NCBI GenBank assembly: GCA_947652735.1
Contig: CANTEG010000009.1
Span: 62,001-126,000, forward strand
Length of the DNA stretch: 64,000 nt
Direction: 5' to 3'
From: an uncultured Lachnospiraceae bacterium
Lineage (GTDB): Bacteria; Bacillota; Clostridia; Lachnospirales; Lachnospiraceae
Part shown: piece after piece, positions 1-7,835 of the stretch
How positions within the stretch are numbered: position 1 is the stretch's first letter
Layout of the letters: each line of letters starts with the position of its first letter
The notes under the pieces: model-generated
Database searches by the model: none
Seen by the model: the letters and a program-made list of their open reading frames with translations, nothing else
Told to the model about the DNA's origin: nothing
Made by a program: the position numbers and the translations under genes

Positions 1-273
1 TTTACTGCTCAGGTATACGTTCTTACTAAGGACGAGGGTGGACGTCATACTCCATTCTTCAACAACTATCGTCCACAGTTCTACTTCAGAACTACAGACG
101 TAACTGGTGTATGTAACCTTCCAGCAGGTACTGAGATGTGTATGCCTGGTGATAACGTAGAGATGACTATCGAGCTCATCCACCCAATCGCTATGGCTCA
201 GGGTCTTACATTCGCTATCCGTGAGGGTGGTAGAACTGTAGGTTCAGGAAGAGTTGCTACTATCATTGAGTAA
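1..273 (+). CDS. tuf: Elongation factor Tu, C-terminal part (5' end outside window)
   Basis: EF-Tu delivers aminoacyl-tRNA to the ribosome as a GTP complex in the cytoplasm. The window opens in frame inside domain III: about 90 codons follow to TAA, with the typical segments [24 protein letters not shown] and the C-terminal stretch around [20 protein letters not shown]. The GTPase domain lies outside the window. Codon use is strongly biased (many GGT, GAG, ATC), as expected for a very highly expressed gene and unlike the genes that follow. A strong terminator starts 24 nt after the stop, so tuf is the last gene of its operon, probably the str operon (rpsL-rpsG-fusA-tuf), though that is inferred from the usual gene order. 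Confidence 0.97.
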   Translation, partial: FTAQVYVLTKDEGGRHTPFFNNYRPQFYFRTTDVTGVCNLPAGTEMCMPGDNVEMTIELIHPIAMAQGLTFAIREGGRTVGSGRVATIIE

Positions 274-296
274 TTAAATATTATTCAAACTATTAT

Positions 297-330
297 CGGG
301 GTTCCTTGTTAACAGGGAACCCCGTTTTTT
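297..330 (+). terminator. Rho-independent terminator of tuf
   Basis: A GC-rich hairpin, CGGGGTTCC paired with GGAACCCCG around a short loop, is followed by six T residues. It lies directly after the tuf stop codon and also overlaps the 3' end of the antisense MFS remnant. Confidence 0.93.
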
Positions 331-633
331 ATTGTTTATCCATTTCAAATATAACCTGCTCTTTTTCCATATCTCTAAAGAACCCTATTGCAGACAATCC
401 GACAACATATACAATTAGTCCCGTTGAGATTAAACACAGGTATATTGCATTCCTAAATTGGTCAAACAAAAAACCATAAATAATCTGTCCTATAGGTTGG
501 GCACATAATGTAATAGCAGATGTATAAGCCATTACTTTTCCAATTAAATGATTTGGTGTCCTTTGCTGGATACGTGAAACCGCAAAAATAGAAAAATTGC
601 TGTAGTCCATTCCAAGGAACTGAGAAAAGAAAC
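329..633 (-). pseudogene. MFS efflux transporter, C-terminal remnant
   Basis: The minus strand encodes about 100 residues resembling the last two or three membrane helices of a major facilitator drug pump of the macrolide-efflux type (SRIQQRTPNHLIGKVMAY, then hydrophobic helices, then a charged tail). A full MFS protein has about 400 residues and 12 helices, so at least three quarters is missing. An ATG exists at 610, but homology-like sequence (FFSQFLGMDYSNF) continues upstream in frame to about 633, where it meets a stop and a large inverted repeat. This suggests a deletion or rearrangement at that junction rather than a real short gene. No ribosome-binding site is seen. Probably non-functional. 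Confidence 0.75.
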
Positions 634-685
634 TGTCCTAATAAGAGCTTTATGTCCACATAACTCTTATTGGGGCAGTTTTTTT
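630..685. repeat. 18-bp inverted repeat with T tract (terminator or element end)
   Basis: AAACTGTCCTAATAAGAG (630-647) pairs with CTCTTATTGGGGCAGTTT (664-681) with two G-T type mismatches, a 16-nt loop and a run of seven T. It sits exactly where the MFS remnant loses its reading frame. It may be a terminator on the plus strand or the relic of a small mobile element. From 686 to 910 I see no other gene. Confidence 0.6.
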
Positions 686-910
686 CAGTAAAAGTTACAT
701 GTAAGTCGGTAATAATTACGAGGTTCCGATTTTGGTGTCGAAATTTGTTATAATTTGTCAAACTGTAGCATTAAGGGGATGGATGTTAAGCAAAAAGCAT
801 ACGCAACAACCCTGTAAGACATACCAATAACAGGCATTCATGCTCTATATACTACAGTTTATATAATGCAGTAACTATATAAAAAAGGAATCTGAAAGGA
901 GAAAGTAATT

Positions 911-1939
911 ATGCAAAAAGAGTATGTTGTATTGGAAGGGAAAATTTTTGTAGTAGAGCTTTTGTCGTATATGGGTTCTACTAACTATGGATGGTGCATT
1001 TCAAAGCTGCCACAGCAAATCATTGTCATGGCAACAGAAAATGTTCCTGTGGGTGGCAAATATAGCGCGACGTTATTACAAAGATTTTATTTCGGAGCGT
1101 TGGCGACAGAGGAGGAAAAAGTTGATATTTCATTTACGCTGAATAGCTGGTCAGATTTGGATGATGTAGTGGATAATTTTACTGCAAATGTAAAGATTAT
1201 CAAAAGTGATTCGGAGGATTTTGCTTCCTACAGTGAAAATGCAGTGAAAATTGCAATGCCATATGGATTTGTACGTCCTGATGATGGTACGCAAAATTCC
1301 TGTCAGGATTATGGCTTGCCATGTATCGGACATCAAGATTTTAATCATTTAATTGTAGCATATGGTGTACCACTTGGACAAGATTTTAAAAATCTCAACA
1401 TGGCATGTGAGCCTATATATATGGGACAGAATGCGAATTTAAAATATGGCTACCCGTGTGGAGTACAGGATGCAAGCCTAAAGTATGGCTACCCGTGTGG
1501 AGTACAGGATGCAAGCCTAAAGTATGGCTACCCATGTGGAGTACAGGAGGCAAGTCTAAAGTATGGCTATCCATGTGGAGTACAGGAAGCAAACCTAAAG
1601 TATGGCTATCCATGCAGTGTGCAGAAATATGGCTACCCGTGTGGAGTACAGGAGGCAAGCCTAAAGTATGGCTATCCATGTGGAGTACAGGAGGCAAGCC
1701 TAAAGTATGGCTACCCATGTGGAGTACAGGAGGCAAGCCTAAAGTATGGCTATCCGTGTGGAGTGCAGGAAACAAGTCTTACGTATGATGATCCATATAA
1801 TGTACAGAAATATGGCTACCCGTGTGGAGTACAGGATGCAAACCTTAAATATGGCTATCCATGCAGTGTGCAGAAATACGGTTATCCATGTGGGGTACAG
1901 GATTCACAAGAGGCACGCATATATGCGGTTCCATTTTAA
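911..1939 (+). CDS. Candidate RiPP precursor: I42-like N-domain plus 13 tandem KYGYPC(G/S)VQ repeats
   Basis: 342 residues with a good AAAGGAG site before the ATG. Residues 1-102 look like a chagasin/I42 cysteine-protease-inhibitor fold: STNYGW fits loop 1 of that family (NPTTGYSW), a VGG segment fits loop 2, then FYFGAL and SW in the loop-3 region. Residues 103-176 hold sparse degenerate motifs (PYGF 117-120, DYGLPC 133-138, AYGVPL 150-155). Residues 177-330 are 13 tandem units of 13 or 10 residues: twelve carry KYGYPC, and one is degenerate (TYDDPY). The protein ends in IYAVPF. There is no signal peptide or membrane segment. The next gene, 18 nt downstream, is a radical SAM-SPASM enzyme, so this is most likely its peptide substrate, with Tyr/Pro/Cys of each unit as candidate modification sites. 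Precursor role and domain assignment are inferences; the repeats are seen directly. Confidence 0.72.
   Translation: MQKEYVVLEGKIFVVELLSYMGSTNYGWCISKLPQQIIVMATENVPVGGKYSATLLQRFYFGALATEEEKVDISFTLNSWSDLDDVVDNFTANVKIIKSDSEDFASYSENAVKIAMPYGFVRPDDGTQNSCQDYGLPCIGHQDFNHLIVAYGVPLGQDFKNLNMACEPIYMGQNANLKYGYPCGVQDASLKYGYPCGVQDASLKYGYPCGVQEASLKYGYPCGVQEANLKYGYPCSVQKYGYPCGVQEASLKYGYPCGVQEASLKYGYPCGVQEASLKYGYPCGVQETSLTYDDPYNVQKYGYPCGVQDANLKYGYPCSVQKYGYPCGVQDSQEARIYAVPF
1439..1900 (+). repeat. Tandem 39-nt/30-nt coding repeats
   Basis: Within the precursor gene, near-identical units of 39 nt (13 codons) alternate with a few 30-nt units (10 codons) lacking the last three codons. Neighbouring units differ by only a few bases, mainly at third positions, which points to recent expansion by slippage or unequal crossover. 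Array length is likely to vary between strains and could be mis-assembled by short reads. Confidence 0.95.
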
Positions 1940-1957
1940 TGACTAAGGAGGAAACTT

Positions 1958-3385
1958 ATGAAATATCAGCCAATTACCTGTGTATGGGAAGTGACTATGG
2001 GATGCAATATGCGGTGTGGACACTGTGGTTCTTCCTGTGCAAAGCCTTTGGAGGGCGAATTGACTACAGAAGAAGCACTGGCTTTATGTGACCAGATTGC
2101 AAATCTCGGGCTTAAGTGGGTTACATTATCTGGCGGAGAGCCTCTTATCAGGCAAGACATTGCACAAATTGTAAAACGGTTATCCAGTCAGGGAGTTTTC
2201 GTTAACATGATTACCAATGGGCTACTTCTGGATAGGGCTATGGCAGAAACGTTAAAGGAAAATGGAATCGCAACACTTGCAATCAGCATTGATGGAACAA
2301 GAGAAATTCACGATGAGATTCGCAAGAAAGGTGCCTTTGATAGTGCGAGGGAAAGCTTTCAATACATGACGGAGCTTGGCATCAAAAGTGGTGTTGTTAC
2401 GACCATTACAAACAAGAATATAGATATTCTTGGTGAATTAAAGGAAGAACTGATTCGTATGGGCGTAAAAACATGGCAGGTACAGATTGGTCTTCCGATG
2501 GGAAATTTAAAGGAGAAACCAGATTGGCTTCTTGCACCTGAAAGAGTTACGGATATTATTGATTTCTGCTATGAAACGGCAAAAGAGGGCAGAATTAAAA
2601 TTTATCCTGCGGATTGTATCGGCTATTATACTAAAAAGGAACTGGAAGTTAAAAAGATATCGTATGAAACAGACATGGTATCTTTGTGGGACGGATGCAA
2701 CGCAGGAATCAGGGGCTTTGGAATTTTACATGATGGAAGAATTCTCGGATGTACATCCATACGTGAGGAACAGTTTATCGAAAAGAAGTCCATACGGGAA
2801 AGCACCCTTAAGGCTATTTGGGATAATGAAGGTGCTTTTGCATGGCGCAGGAATTTCAAGAAAGAGGATTTGGACGGAGCTTGTAAAACCTGTGTCTATG
2901 GTAGTAAATGTTTGGGCGGATGTCCAAATACAAGGCTTACCATGAATGGAAGTATAAACTCCGAAAACCAGTACTGTGCATACAATCTGAAGCTGAAAGA
3001 AATGCAGAAAAAGCAGCAGGAAATAACTGATGCTAAGGGTCTGTTTGAACAAGCCGAGGACTTGATTAAGCTGGGAATATATCAGGAGGCAGCAATTATT
3101 TTAAAGCGACTCACGGAGCTTGAACCAGACAATGAAAAGGCATTGGTTGTTAAGGCGTATGCTGAATACATGTGCGGCAACTATGAAATCTGCAAGGAGG
3201 ACAATGCGAAAGCACTGGAAATGAATGCAGGTAATGCGGACGCATTAAGCGGATATGCGATTGCACTTTACAACTTGGGGGATAAACAGGGCGGAATTGA
3301 TCATATGAAAAGGGCAGTCGTACTTTCAGGCGGCAGACGGGATTTGCAGGAGGATTTAGCAGGAATGATGGCTGCGGCAAACTAA
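1958..3385 (+). CDS. Radical SAM/SPASM peptide maturase with C-terminal TPR-like region
   Basis: 475 residues with an AAGGAGG site before the ATG. Radical SAM cluster cysteines are C16, C20 and C23 (Cx3Cx2C), followed by the SAM-binding TLSGGEPLIR at about 56-65. The C-terminal SPASM domain has the complete seven-cysteine pattern: C247 and C265, then C309-x2-C312-x5-C318-x3-C322, then C340, enough for two auxiliary 4Fe-4S clusters. Residues about 357-475 form helical TPR-like repeats (YQEAAIILKRLTELEPDNEKAL and similar), perhaps for binding the long repetitive substrate. SPASM enzymes of this kind install thioether, C-C or epimerised residues in peptides. The reaction here is unknown, but the adjacent Cys/Tyr/Pro repeat protein is the obvious substrate. 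I do not see a PqqD-like recognition domain, a dedicated protease or a transporter next to it. An anaerobic-sulfatase-type maturase is less likely, as no sulfatase is present. Confidence 0.88.
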   Translation: MKYQPITCVWEVTMGCNMRCGHCGSSCAKPLEGELTTEEALALCDQIANLGLKWVTLSGGEPLIRQDIAQIVKRLSSQGVFVNMITNGLLLDRAMAETLKENGIATLAISIDGTREIHDEIRKKGAFDSARESFQYMTELGIKSGVVTTITNKNIDILGELKEELIRMGVKTWQVQIGLPMGNLKEKPDWLLAPERVTDIIDFCYETAKEGRIKIYPADCIGYYTKKELEVKKISYETDMVSLWDGCNAGIRGFGILHDGRILGCTSIREEQFIEKKSIRESTLKAIWDNEGAFAWRRNFKKEDLDGACKTCVYGSKCLGGCPNTRLTMNGSINSENQYCAYNLKLKEMQKKQQEITDAKGLFEQAEDLIKLGIYQEAAIILKRLTELEPDNEKALVVKAYAEYMCGNYEICKEDNAKALEMNAGNADALSGYAIALYNLGDKQGGIDHMKRAVVLSGGRRDLQEDLAGMMAAAN

Positions 3386-3428
3386 ATAATTGACCTGCAT
3401 GAGTTATAGTAAGTTGGTTCCCTTTTTT

Positions 3429-3465
3429 GGACTTACGGGTATTTGCCCGTAAGTCCTTATTTATC
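3429..3465 (+). terminator. Terminator after the radical SAM gene
   Basis: A perfect 11-bp stem, GGACTTACGGG with CCCGTAAGTCC around a 6-nt loop, is followed by TTATTTATC and preceded by a six-T run. It closes the two-gene precursor/maturase operon. Confidence 0.85.
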
Positions 3466-3530
3466 TTATTTGTCGTTTGAAACTATAGTAATATTAATTA
3501 TTAAAACGTGTAATGAAAAGAGGGAGAAAA

Positions 3531-4058
3531 ATGTGGCAGACAATATCAAATGTATCAGCGGTTGTAACTTGTTTTTTATTTATTCTATATATTATAGGGC
3601 ATATATGGAAAGTGATTATTACCAGACAAACAAGGTTTGAAAAATTTCAAATCCAACGATTTGAAAGTGAAGATGAAATGGCCGAACATGATAAGGTTTT
3701 GATATTAGATCGTGTTGGAGAAGTATTTTCATTATCCTCTGAATATGGAATCAGAAATGTCACAGTGTATCATGTTGAGTATGATTTTGACAATGAGGGG
3801 AAACCATATTTAAAATCAAAAAGAGTAAAAGATACATATGGAAAGCTGGGCGTTAATGAGCAATTATTTATCAGATGTAATTTAGGGGAAGTGATGTCTA
3901 TCATTCAATTTGAAATTGAACGGGCTGATTATACAAAAGTAACGTTTGATGTGACGACAAGTGGCAAAACAGGGAATATTATAATAAACAATATCTTAGA
4001 CAAAAACTATAAATTTCAAATGACTTTTAAAAGTTTTCTTTATTATTTATGTGTATAG
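3531..4058 (+). CDS. Hypothetical single-pass membrane protein
   Basis: About 175 residues. I place the start at 3531 (MWQTISN) because AGAGGGAG lies just upstream; an in-frame ATG at 3513 has no clear site. One hydrophobic segment near the N-terminus (about residues 9-27) is followed by a mixed soluble domain of about 140 residues rich in beta-strand-like pattern (RNVTVYHVEYDFDNEGKPYL, KVTFDVTTSGKTG). I do not recognise the family. It stands alone after the peptide-maturation operon and could be an accessory to it, but nothing in the sequence shows that. The segment 4059-4257 downstream has no gene that I can support. Confidence 0.6.
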   Translation: MWQTISNVSAVVTCFLFILYIIGHIWKVIITRQTRFEKFQIQRFESEDEMAEHDKVLILDRVGEVFSLSSEYGIRNVTVYHVEYDFDNEGKPYLKSKRVKDTYGKLGVNEQLFIRCNLGEVMSIIQFEIERADYTKVTFDVTTSGKTGNIIINNILDKNYKFQMTFKSFLYYLCV

Positions 4059-4257
4059 GGAAATATGAGAATTAAAGAGAATGGGGATTAGCAGTTGGGG
4101 GATATCAGGTTTGAATGAAAAATTCATTGAACACAGAACCTTTTCAAGGGGCATGAAAGTTTCTGTCCATATATTTAGATTTTCAATGGTAAATCAAGTA
4201 TGGCAGTGATATAATCAATTAACAAATGAAACCTGAAATAACTTAGGAGATAGAAAG

Positions 4258-4914
4258 ATGTTAAAAGCAGTTATTTTTGATTTTGATTATACATTGGGTG
4301 ATACAACAAATGGCATTGTTTCAAGTATCAATTATGCATTGGAAAAGCTGGGCTTTGGTATGAGAAGTACGGAAGAAATAAGGAAAACGGTTGGATTGTC
4401 GCTGAAAGATACATTTTTTGCTTTGACAGGGGAGCAAAATGAAGAATGGGCAGTGCAGTTTTCCAACTATTTCAGGGAACAAGCTGACCTTGTCATGGTG
4501 GAAAGTGCAAGGCTGTATGATGATACAAAAGAAGTGCTTCAAAAGTTAAAGCAAGATGGGTATAAAGTCAGTATTGTAACAACGAAGTTTCGGTTCAGAA
4601 TTGAACATATATTAGAAAAGTTTGATGCCTCCCATTTGGTTGACTTAATTGTTGGTGCTGAGGACGTCAAAATTGAAAAGCCTAGTCCTGAGGGACTGCT
4701 TTGGGCAATTGACAGGCTTGAGTTGAAAAAGAATGAAATTCTTTATGTGGGGGACAGCATTGTTGATGCAAAAACTGCCCAAAACGCACAGGTGGATTTT
4801 GCAGGTGTATTGACGGGAACAACTGTGGCGGATGAGTTCAAGGTGTATAAGAATGTTTTCATAGGGGAACGTATAACAGATGTTTATAATTTTATTATGA
4901 ACTACAATCATTGA
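4258..4914 (+). CDS. HAD-superfamily phosphatase (phosphoglycolate phosphatase/PpaX-like)
   Basis: 218 residues, the usual length for this HAD subfamily. Motif I is FDFDYT, with nucleophile D8 and acid D10. A helical cap follows (residues about 15-80), then motif II around SIVTTK (T/S), motif III lysine in the EKPSPEG segment, and motif IV VGDSIVDAKTA. Such enzymes hydrolyse small phosphomonoesters or pyrophosphate in the cytoplasm using Mg2+; the substrate cannot be told from sequence. AGGAGATAG precedes the ATG. It appears to be a single-gene unit. Confidence 0.85.
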   Translation: MLKAVIFDFDYTLGDTTNGIVSSINYALEKLGFGMRSTEEIRKTVGLSLKDTFFALTGEQNEEWAVQFSNYFREQADLVMVESARLYDDTKEVLQKLKQDGYKVSIVTTKFRFRIEHILEKFDASHLVDLIVGAEDVKIEKPSPEGLLWAIDRLELKKNEILYVGDSIVDAKTAQNAQVDFAGVLTGTTVADEFKVYKNVFIGERITDVYNFIMNYNH

Positions 4915-5033
4915 CTTTTATATGGGCAATAATCTGATAAGAATAATGTGTATCTGATACATGTAAAATAATGCATTGATTTGAAGAGGCGTCCAAACTA
5001 ATACGGAAAACCTGTTATGGAGAGGTAAAATAT

Positions 5034-5636
5034 ATGAACAAGGTCACTTGCTGGGCAAAAGAAAATATTGTATGTTTAAGCTTAGTTATTATATTTATTC
5101 CATTATATGTAGTAACTGCAACGAACCATGATATATTTAATATGCTGGGGAGCACGGATTTGCAATACTTAGATGGGGAATATTATAGATGGGTTACGGC
5201 AATATTTATCCACCACTCTCTTGGTCATATATTTTTTAATTCGTTGGCATTGATTGCAGCAGGTTCCTTAATCAGTCATTTTATAGGAAAATGGAAAACA
5301 TTGTTTATATTTGTACTGTGTGGAACTTTGGCAGAGGTTGCATATTCTATTGTAGTAAATTATGCAATGCCTATGTATGACGGTGGTTCTTCAGGCGGGA
5401 TTTTTGCACTGATGGGCTGTTTTATGGTGTGCTATCTCCGTTTTCCTGAACAATTCCATTTAAAGTGGTTAAGATTGGATGTTATGATAGCAGTATTATA
5501 TTTTATTACGGTAAATGATAATGTAAGCTCGTTTCTGACACATACATTTGGGTTTGCGTTTGGTGCGGTCGTGAGCTTTATCATGGTTCTGCTTGGGGTA
5601 ATAAAGAACAAAGAAATTCAAGAAAGTGAAATATGA
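5034..5636 (+). CDS. Rhomboid-family intramembrane serine protease
   Basis: 200 residues with about six membrane segments. The catalytic dyad is visible: serine in GSSG (S120) and histidine H170 in a later helix (THTFGF). The signature HHSLGHIFFN around residues 60-69 matches the conserved HxxxHxxxN helix of rhomboids. It would cleave transmembrane helices of other membrane proteins in the lipid bilayer. The start ATG follows GGAGAGG. The neighbours do not indicate a substrate. Confidence 0.88.
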   Translation: MNKVTCWAKENIVCLSLVIIFIPLYVVTATNHDIFNMLGSTDLQYLDGEYYRWVTAIFIHHSLGHIFFNSLALIAAGSLISHFIGKWKTLFIFVLCGTLAEVAYSIVVNYAMPMYDGGSSGGIFALMGCFMVCYLRFPEQFHLKWLRLDVMIAVLYFITVNDNVSSFLTHTFGFAFGAVVSFIMVLLGVIKNKEIQESEI

Positions 5637-5711
5637 ATACAAATGCAAAATGTTTTTTATAAAAAAACACTATAAAAATACACGTGGAACAATGTTTAGG
5701 AGGAAAAGACA

Positions 5712-6101
5712 ATGATAAAGGATGAAATTGAGGCTGCTCTTGCCGAACGGCTTCGCATTGTTATTGAAACCCATGATGAGTGGGATTATGGAATACAACT
5801 GTGTATAGACAAAGAAGTCGCAATACTTTCTGGAAATATTTCCCAGACAATATATTTTTTTGAGGCAGAATGTACAGATGAAGAACTGTACTGGCTGTCA
5901 GAGGTGTTTGACGAGGTAATTGAGAAAACGCAGAGTAAAGCTTTAATCCAAGCTTTGCGTTTGCGGCTTGCGAGAGTTACCCGTGATGGCTATAATCAAA
6001 ATAACTTCAAAAGCGAACATATGAGAAAATGGGTCGATTATGATGAATATGTCAGAAGCATAGGAATGGATATTGATTATGCGGAAGAATATCTAAAATG
6101 A
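5712..6101 (+). CDS. Hypothetical acidic soluble protein
   Basis: 129 residues with an AGGAGG site 6 nt before the ATG. It is acidic and mostly helical in pattern, with ETHDEWDYGIQL near the N-terminus and a YDEYVRSIGMDIDYAEEYLK tail. There is no signal peptide, membrane segment or cysteine motif. I do not recognise the family. It lies 75 nt after the rhomboid gene in the same direction and may be co-transcribed with it. Confidence 0.6.
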   Translation: MIKDEIEAALAERLRIVIETHDEWDYGIQLCIDKEVAILSGNISQTIYFFEAECTDEELYWLSEVFDEVIEKTQSKALIQALRLRLARVTRDGYNQNNFKSEHMRKWVDYDEYVRSIGMDIDYAEEYLK

Positions 6102-6286
6102 AGATAAATTTTGTGCAAAATTACCTTTGGCAGATTGAACAAGAATATGTAAGATTAAAATAGACGTATAGCAGACTTGCGTAAATCCAGTTTTGTGATA
6201 CGTCAATTTTATTTATATTTGGGCAATTTCTCTTAAGATTTCATTGAAAGTCTGTGATATATTATAGTGGAAAGGGGCGTTATAAC

Positions 6287-6703
6287 ATGAAAAATAAAGC
6301 AGTAATTAAAACGGTTATCGACTATATAGAAACTAACATTGATGAAGACTTGTCACTTGATAAAATAGCAGATGCATTAAATTATTCAAAGTTTTATTTA
6401 GAACGGATTTTTGCCGAAGAAACAAATTGTACGGTTTATAAATATATACAGGGACGCAGACTGACAGTAGCTGCCCAAAAGCTTGTTGAGACAAAAAAGT
6501 CAATTATAGAGATTGCTTACGAGGCACAGTATAATTCACAACAGGCTTTTACATATGCGTTTAATAACTTATATCAGTGTACACCAAAAGTTTATAGAAG
6601 CAGGGGTGTATTTTATCCAAAGCAGTCAAAGCTTAATATGATGAACTTTGTCAAGAAATATTCAACGATGCAGTGTTTATGGGGAGGTAAATTAGCCGCA
6701 TGA
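6287..6703 (+). CDS. Short AraC-family transcriptional regulator (DNA-binding part only)
   Basis: 138 residues from the ATG at 6287, which follows GGAAAGGGG; an upstream in-frame GTG at 6254 is less likely. Both AraC helix-turn-helix motifs are present at the N-terminus ([20 protein letters not shown] and [20 protein letters not shown]), ending with the usual CTPKVYR. Family members with this N-terminal arrangement normally carry an effector-binding domain of about 150 residues after it. Here the protein stops about 35 residues later with a new tail. The last codon and stop overlap the next gene as ATGA, so it is translationally coupled to the ClpP paralogue. It could be a truncated regulator or a SoxS-like stand-alone form. 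Confidence 0.75.
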   Translation: MKNKAVIKTVIDYIETNIDEDLSLDKIADALNYSKFYLERIFAEETNCTVYKYIQGRRLTVAAQKLVETKKSIIEIAYEAQYNSQQAFTYAFNNLYQCTPKVYRSRGVFYPKQSKLNMMNFVKKYSTMQCLWGGKLAA

Positions 6704-7311
6704 GTACAGTGCCTTATGTTATTGAACAGACAAGTCGGGGAGAACGAAGTTACGATATTTTTTCAAGATTGTTGTCTGATAGAATCATTTTTTTGGGAGA
6801 GGAAGTTAGTGATGCTTCGGCCAGCCTGATTATTGCACAAATGCTTTTTTTGGAAGCGCAGGACCCGAAAAAGGATATACAGCTATATATCAATAGTCCC
6901 GGTGGTTCCGTAACGGCCGGCTTTGCCATCTATGATACAATGCAATATATCAAATGTGATGTATCTACAATATGCGTAGGTCTTGCTGCAAGCTTTGGTG
7001 CTTTTTTATTAGCAGGAGGCACCAGAGGGAAACGTTTTGCACTGCCTAATTCGGAAATAATGATACATCAGCCTGCTATTCATGGAAACGGAATTCAAGG
7101 TCAGGCAACCGATATAAAAATTGCATCTGAGCATATACAAAAAAGCAAACAACGCTTAAACTCCATTTTGGCAGATAATACAGGTAAGAGTTTCGAGGAA
7201 ATTGCTATTGCAACGGAGCGTGATAACTATATGTCTGCACAAGAAGCAATGGAATTTGGATTAATTGATAAGATAATTGATAATCCAAGTAATGCCATTG
7301 GCAGTGTGTAA
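6700..7311 (+). CDS. clpP: ATP-dependent Clp protease proteolytic subunit paralogue
   Basis: 203 residues, full length for ClpP. The catalytic triad is present: S98 in [10 protein letters not shown]123 in MIHQP, D175 in ERDNYMS. ClpP forms a 14-subunit chamber that degrades proteins fed by ClpX or ClpA/C ATPases. The clpX gene of this window (29350-30705) is 22 kb away on the other strand, and this clpP is instead coupled to a short AraC regulator. It may therefore be a second, conditionally expressed ClpP rather than the housekeeping copy. The [13 protein letters not shown] segment is typical. The stop is followed at once by the convergent flavodoxin gene. Confidence 0.9.
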   Translation: MSTVPYVIEQTSRGERSYDIFSRLLSDRIIFLGEEVSDASASLIIAQMLFLEAQDPKKDIQLYINSPGGSVTAGFAIYDTMQYIKCDVSTICVGLAASFGAFLLAGGTRGKRFALPNSEIMIHQPAIHGNGIQGQATDIKIASEHIQKSKQRLNSILADNTGKSFEEIAIATERDNYMSAQEAMEFGLIDKIIDNPSNAIGSV

Positions 7312-7313
7312 TT

Positions 7314-7835
7314 TTATGCATGCAGGCATTCCAAAATAGGGTCGATATATTTCTTGTCTGAAATATCATAGGACGTAGAAATCATGTTTATCATTACCTG
7401 TTCTGCTTCCGTTTTATCTTTTTTTGCTTTCAGCGTTTTAATAAACAGCTTCATCATAAGCTTGGATGGTGCAGACATTTTTTCATAGTTGAATCCGCCA
7501 GGACAGTAAAACACATTTACTTTTTTTAATTCAGAGTCATTAAAATTCTGTTTAAGGGCGGGTTCGATTTCGGGATTTTCTATCGGACTTCCGCCGACGC
7601 AAAATGCAATTAACTTTTTATCTTCCCATTTATCTATATTACTCTTGAACCAATGAAGCTTGCTGATACCACCTGCACATGCCCAGCCTCCAAACACAAT
7701 CGCATCATATGGCTCCATACTTTTTCTTTTTGCTGCCGATAATTCAAGACAATCCGCACCTGTTGCCTCTGCAATCCACTTCGCGTACCGTTTCGTAAAT
7801 CCTGTTTGTGAATTATAAATTACAATTGTTTTCAT
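7314..7835 (-). CDS. Flavodoxin-domain protein
   Basis: About 173 residues. The phosphate-binding loop SQTGFTKRYA near the N-terminus is that of FMN flavodoxins, followed by a typical alternating fold (AIVFGGWACAGG, FCVGGSP). I choose the ATG at 7835 because AAAGGAAC lies 7-8 nt before it; a TTG at 7841 is also in frame. It overlaps the end of the MarR gene by 23 nt, so the two are transcribed and probably translated together. It likely transfers electrons or acts as an FMN oxidoreductase under MarR control. The exact partner is unknown. Confidence 0.82.
   Translation of the reverse strand: MKTIVIYNSQTGFTKRYAKWIAEATGADCLELSAAKRKSMEPYDAIVFGGWACAGGISKLHWFKSNIDKWEDKKLIAFCVGGSPIENPEIEPALKQNFNDSELKKVNVFYCPGGFNYEKMSAPSKLMMKLFIKTLKAKKDKTEAEQVMINMISTSYDISDKKYIDPILECLHA

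Noticed and set aside
1413-1788. Long open frames on both strands across the repeat array
   Set aside because: They arise because repeat units are multiples of three and so keep all frames open; no ribosome sites or plausible protein composition. Only the 911-1939 frame has a start site and sensible neighbours.
1439-1900. CRISPR array
   Set aside because: Units are contiguous coding repeats in frame, with no unique spacers and no cas genes.
5034-7311. Rhomboid or ClpP as processing protease of the RiPP candidate
   Set aside because: They are separated from the locus by a terminator and unrelated genes; nothing in the sequence links them.
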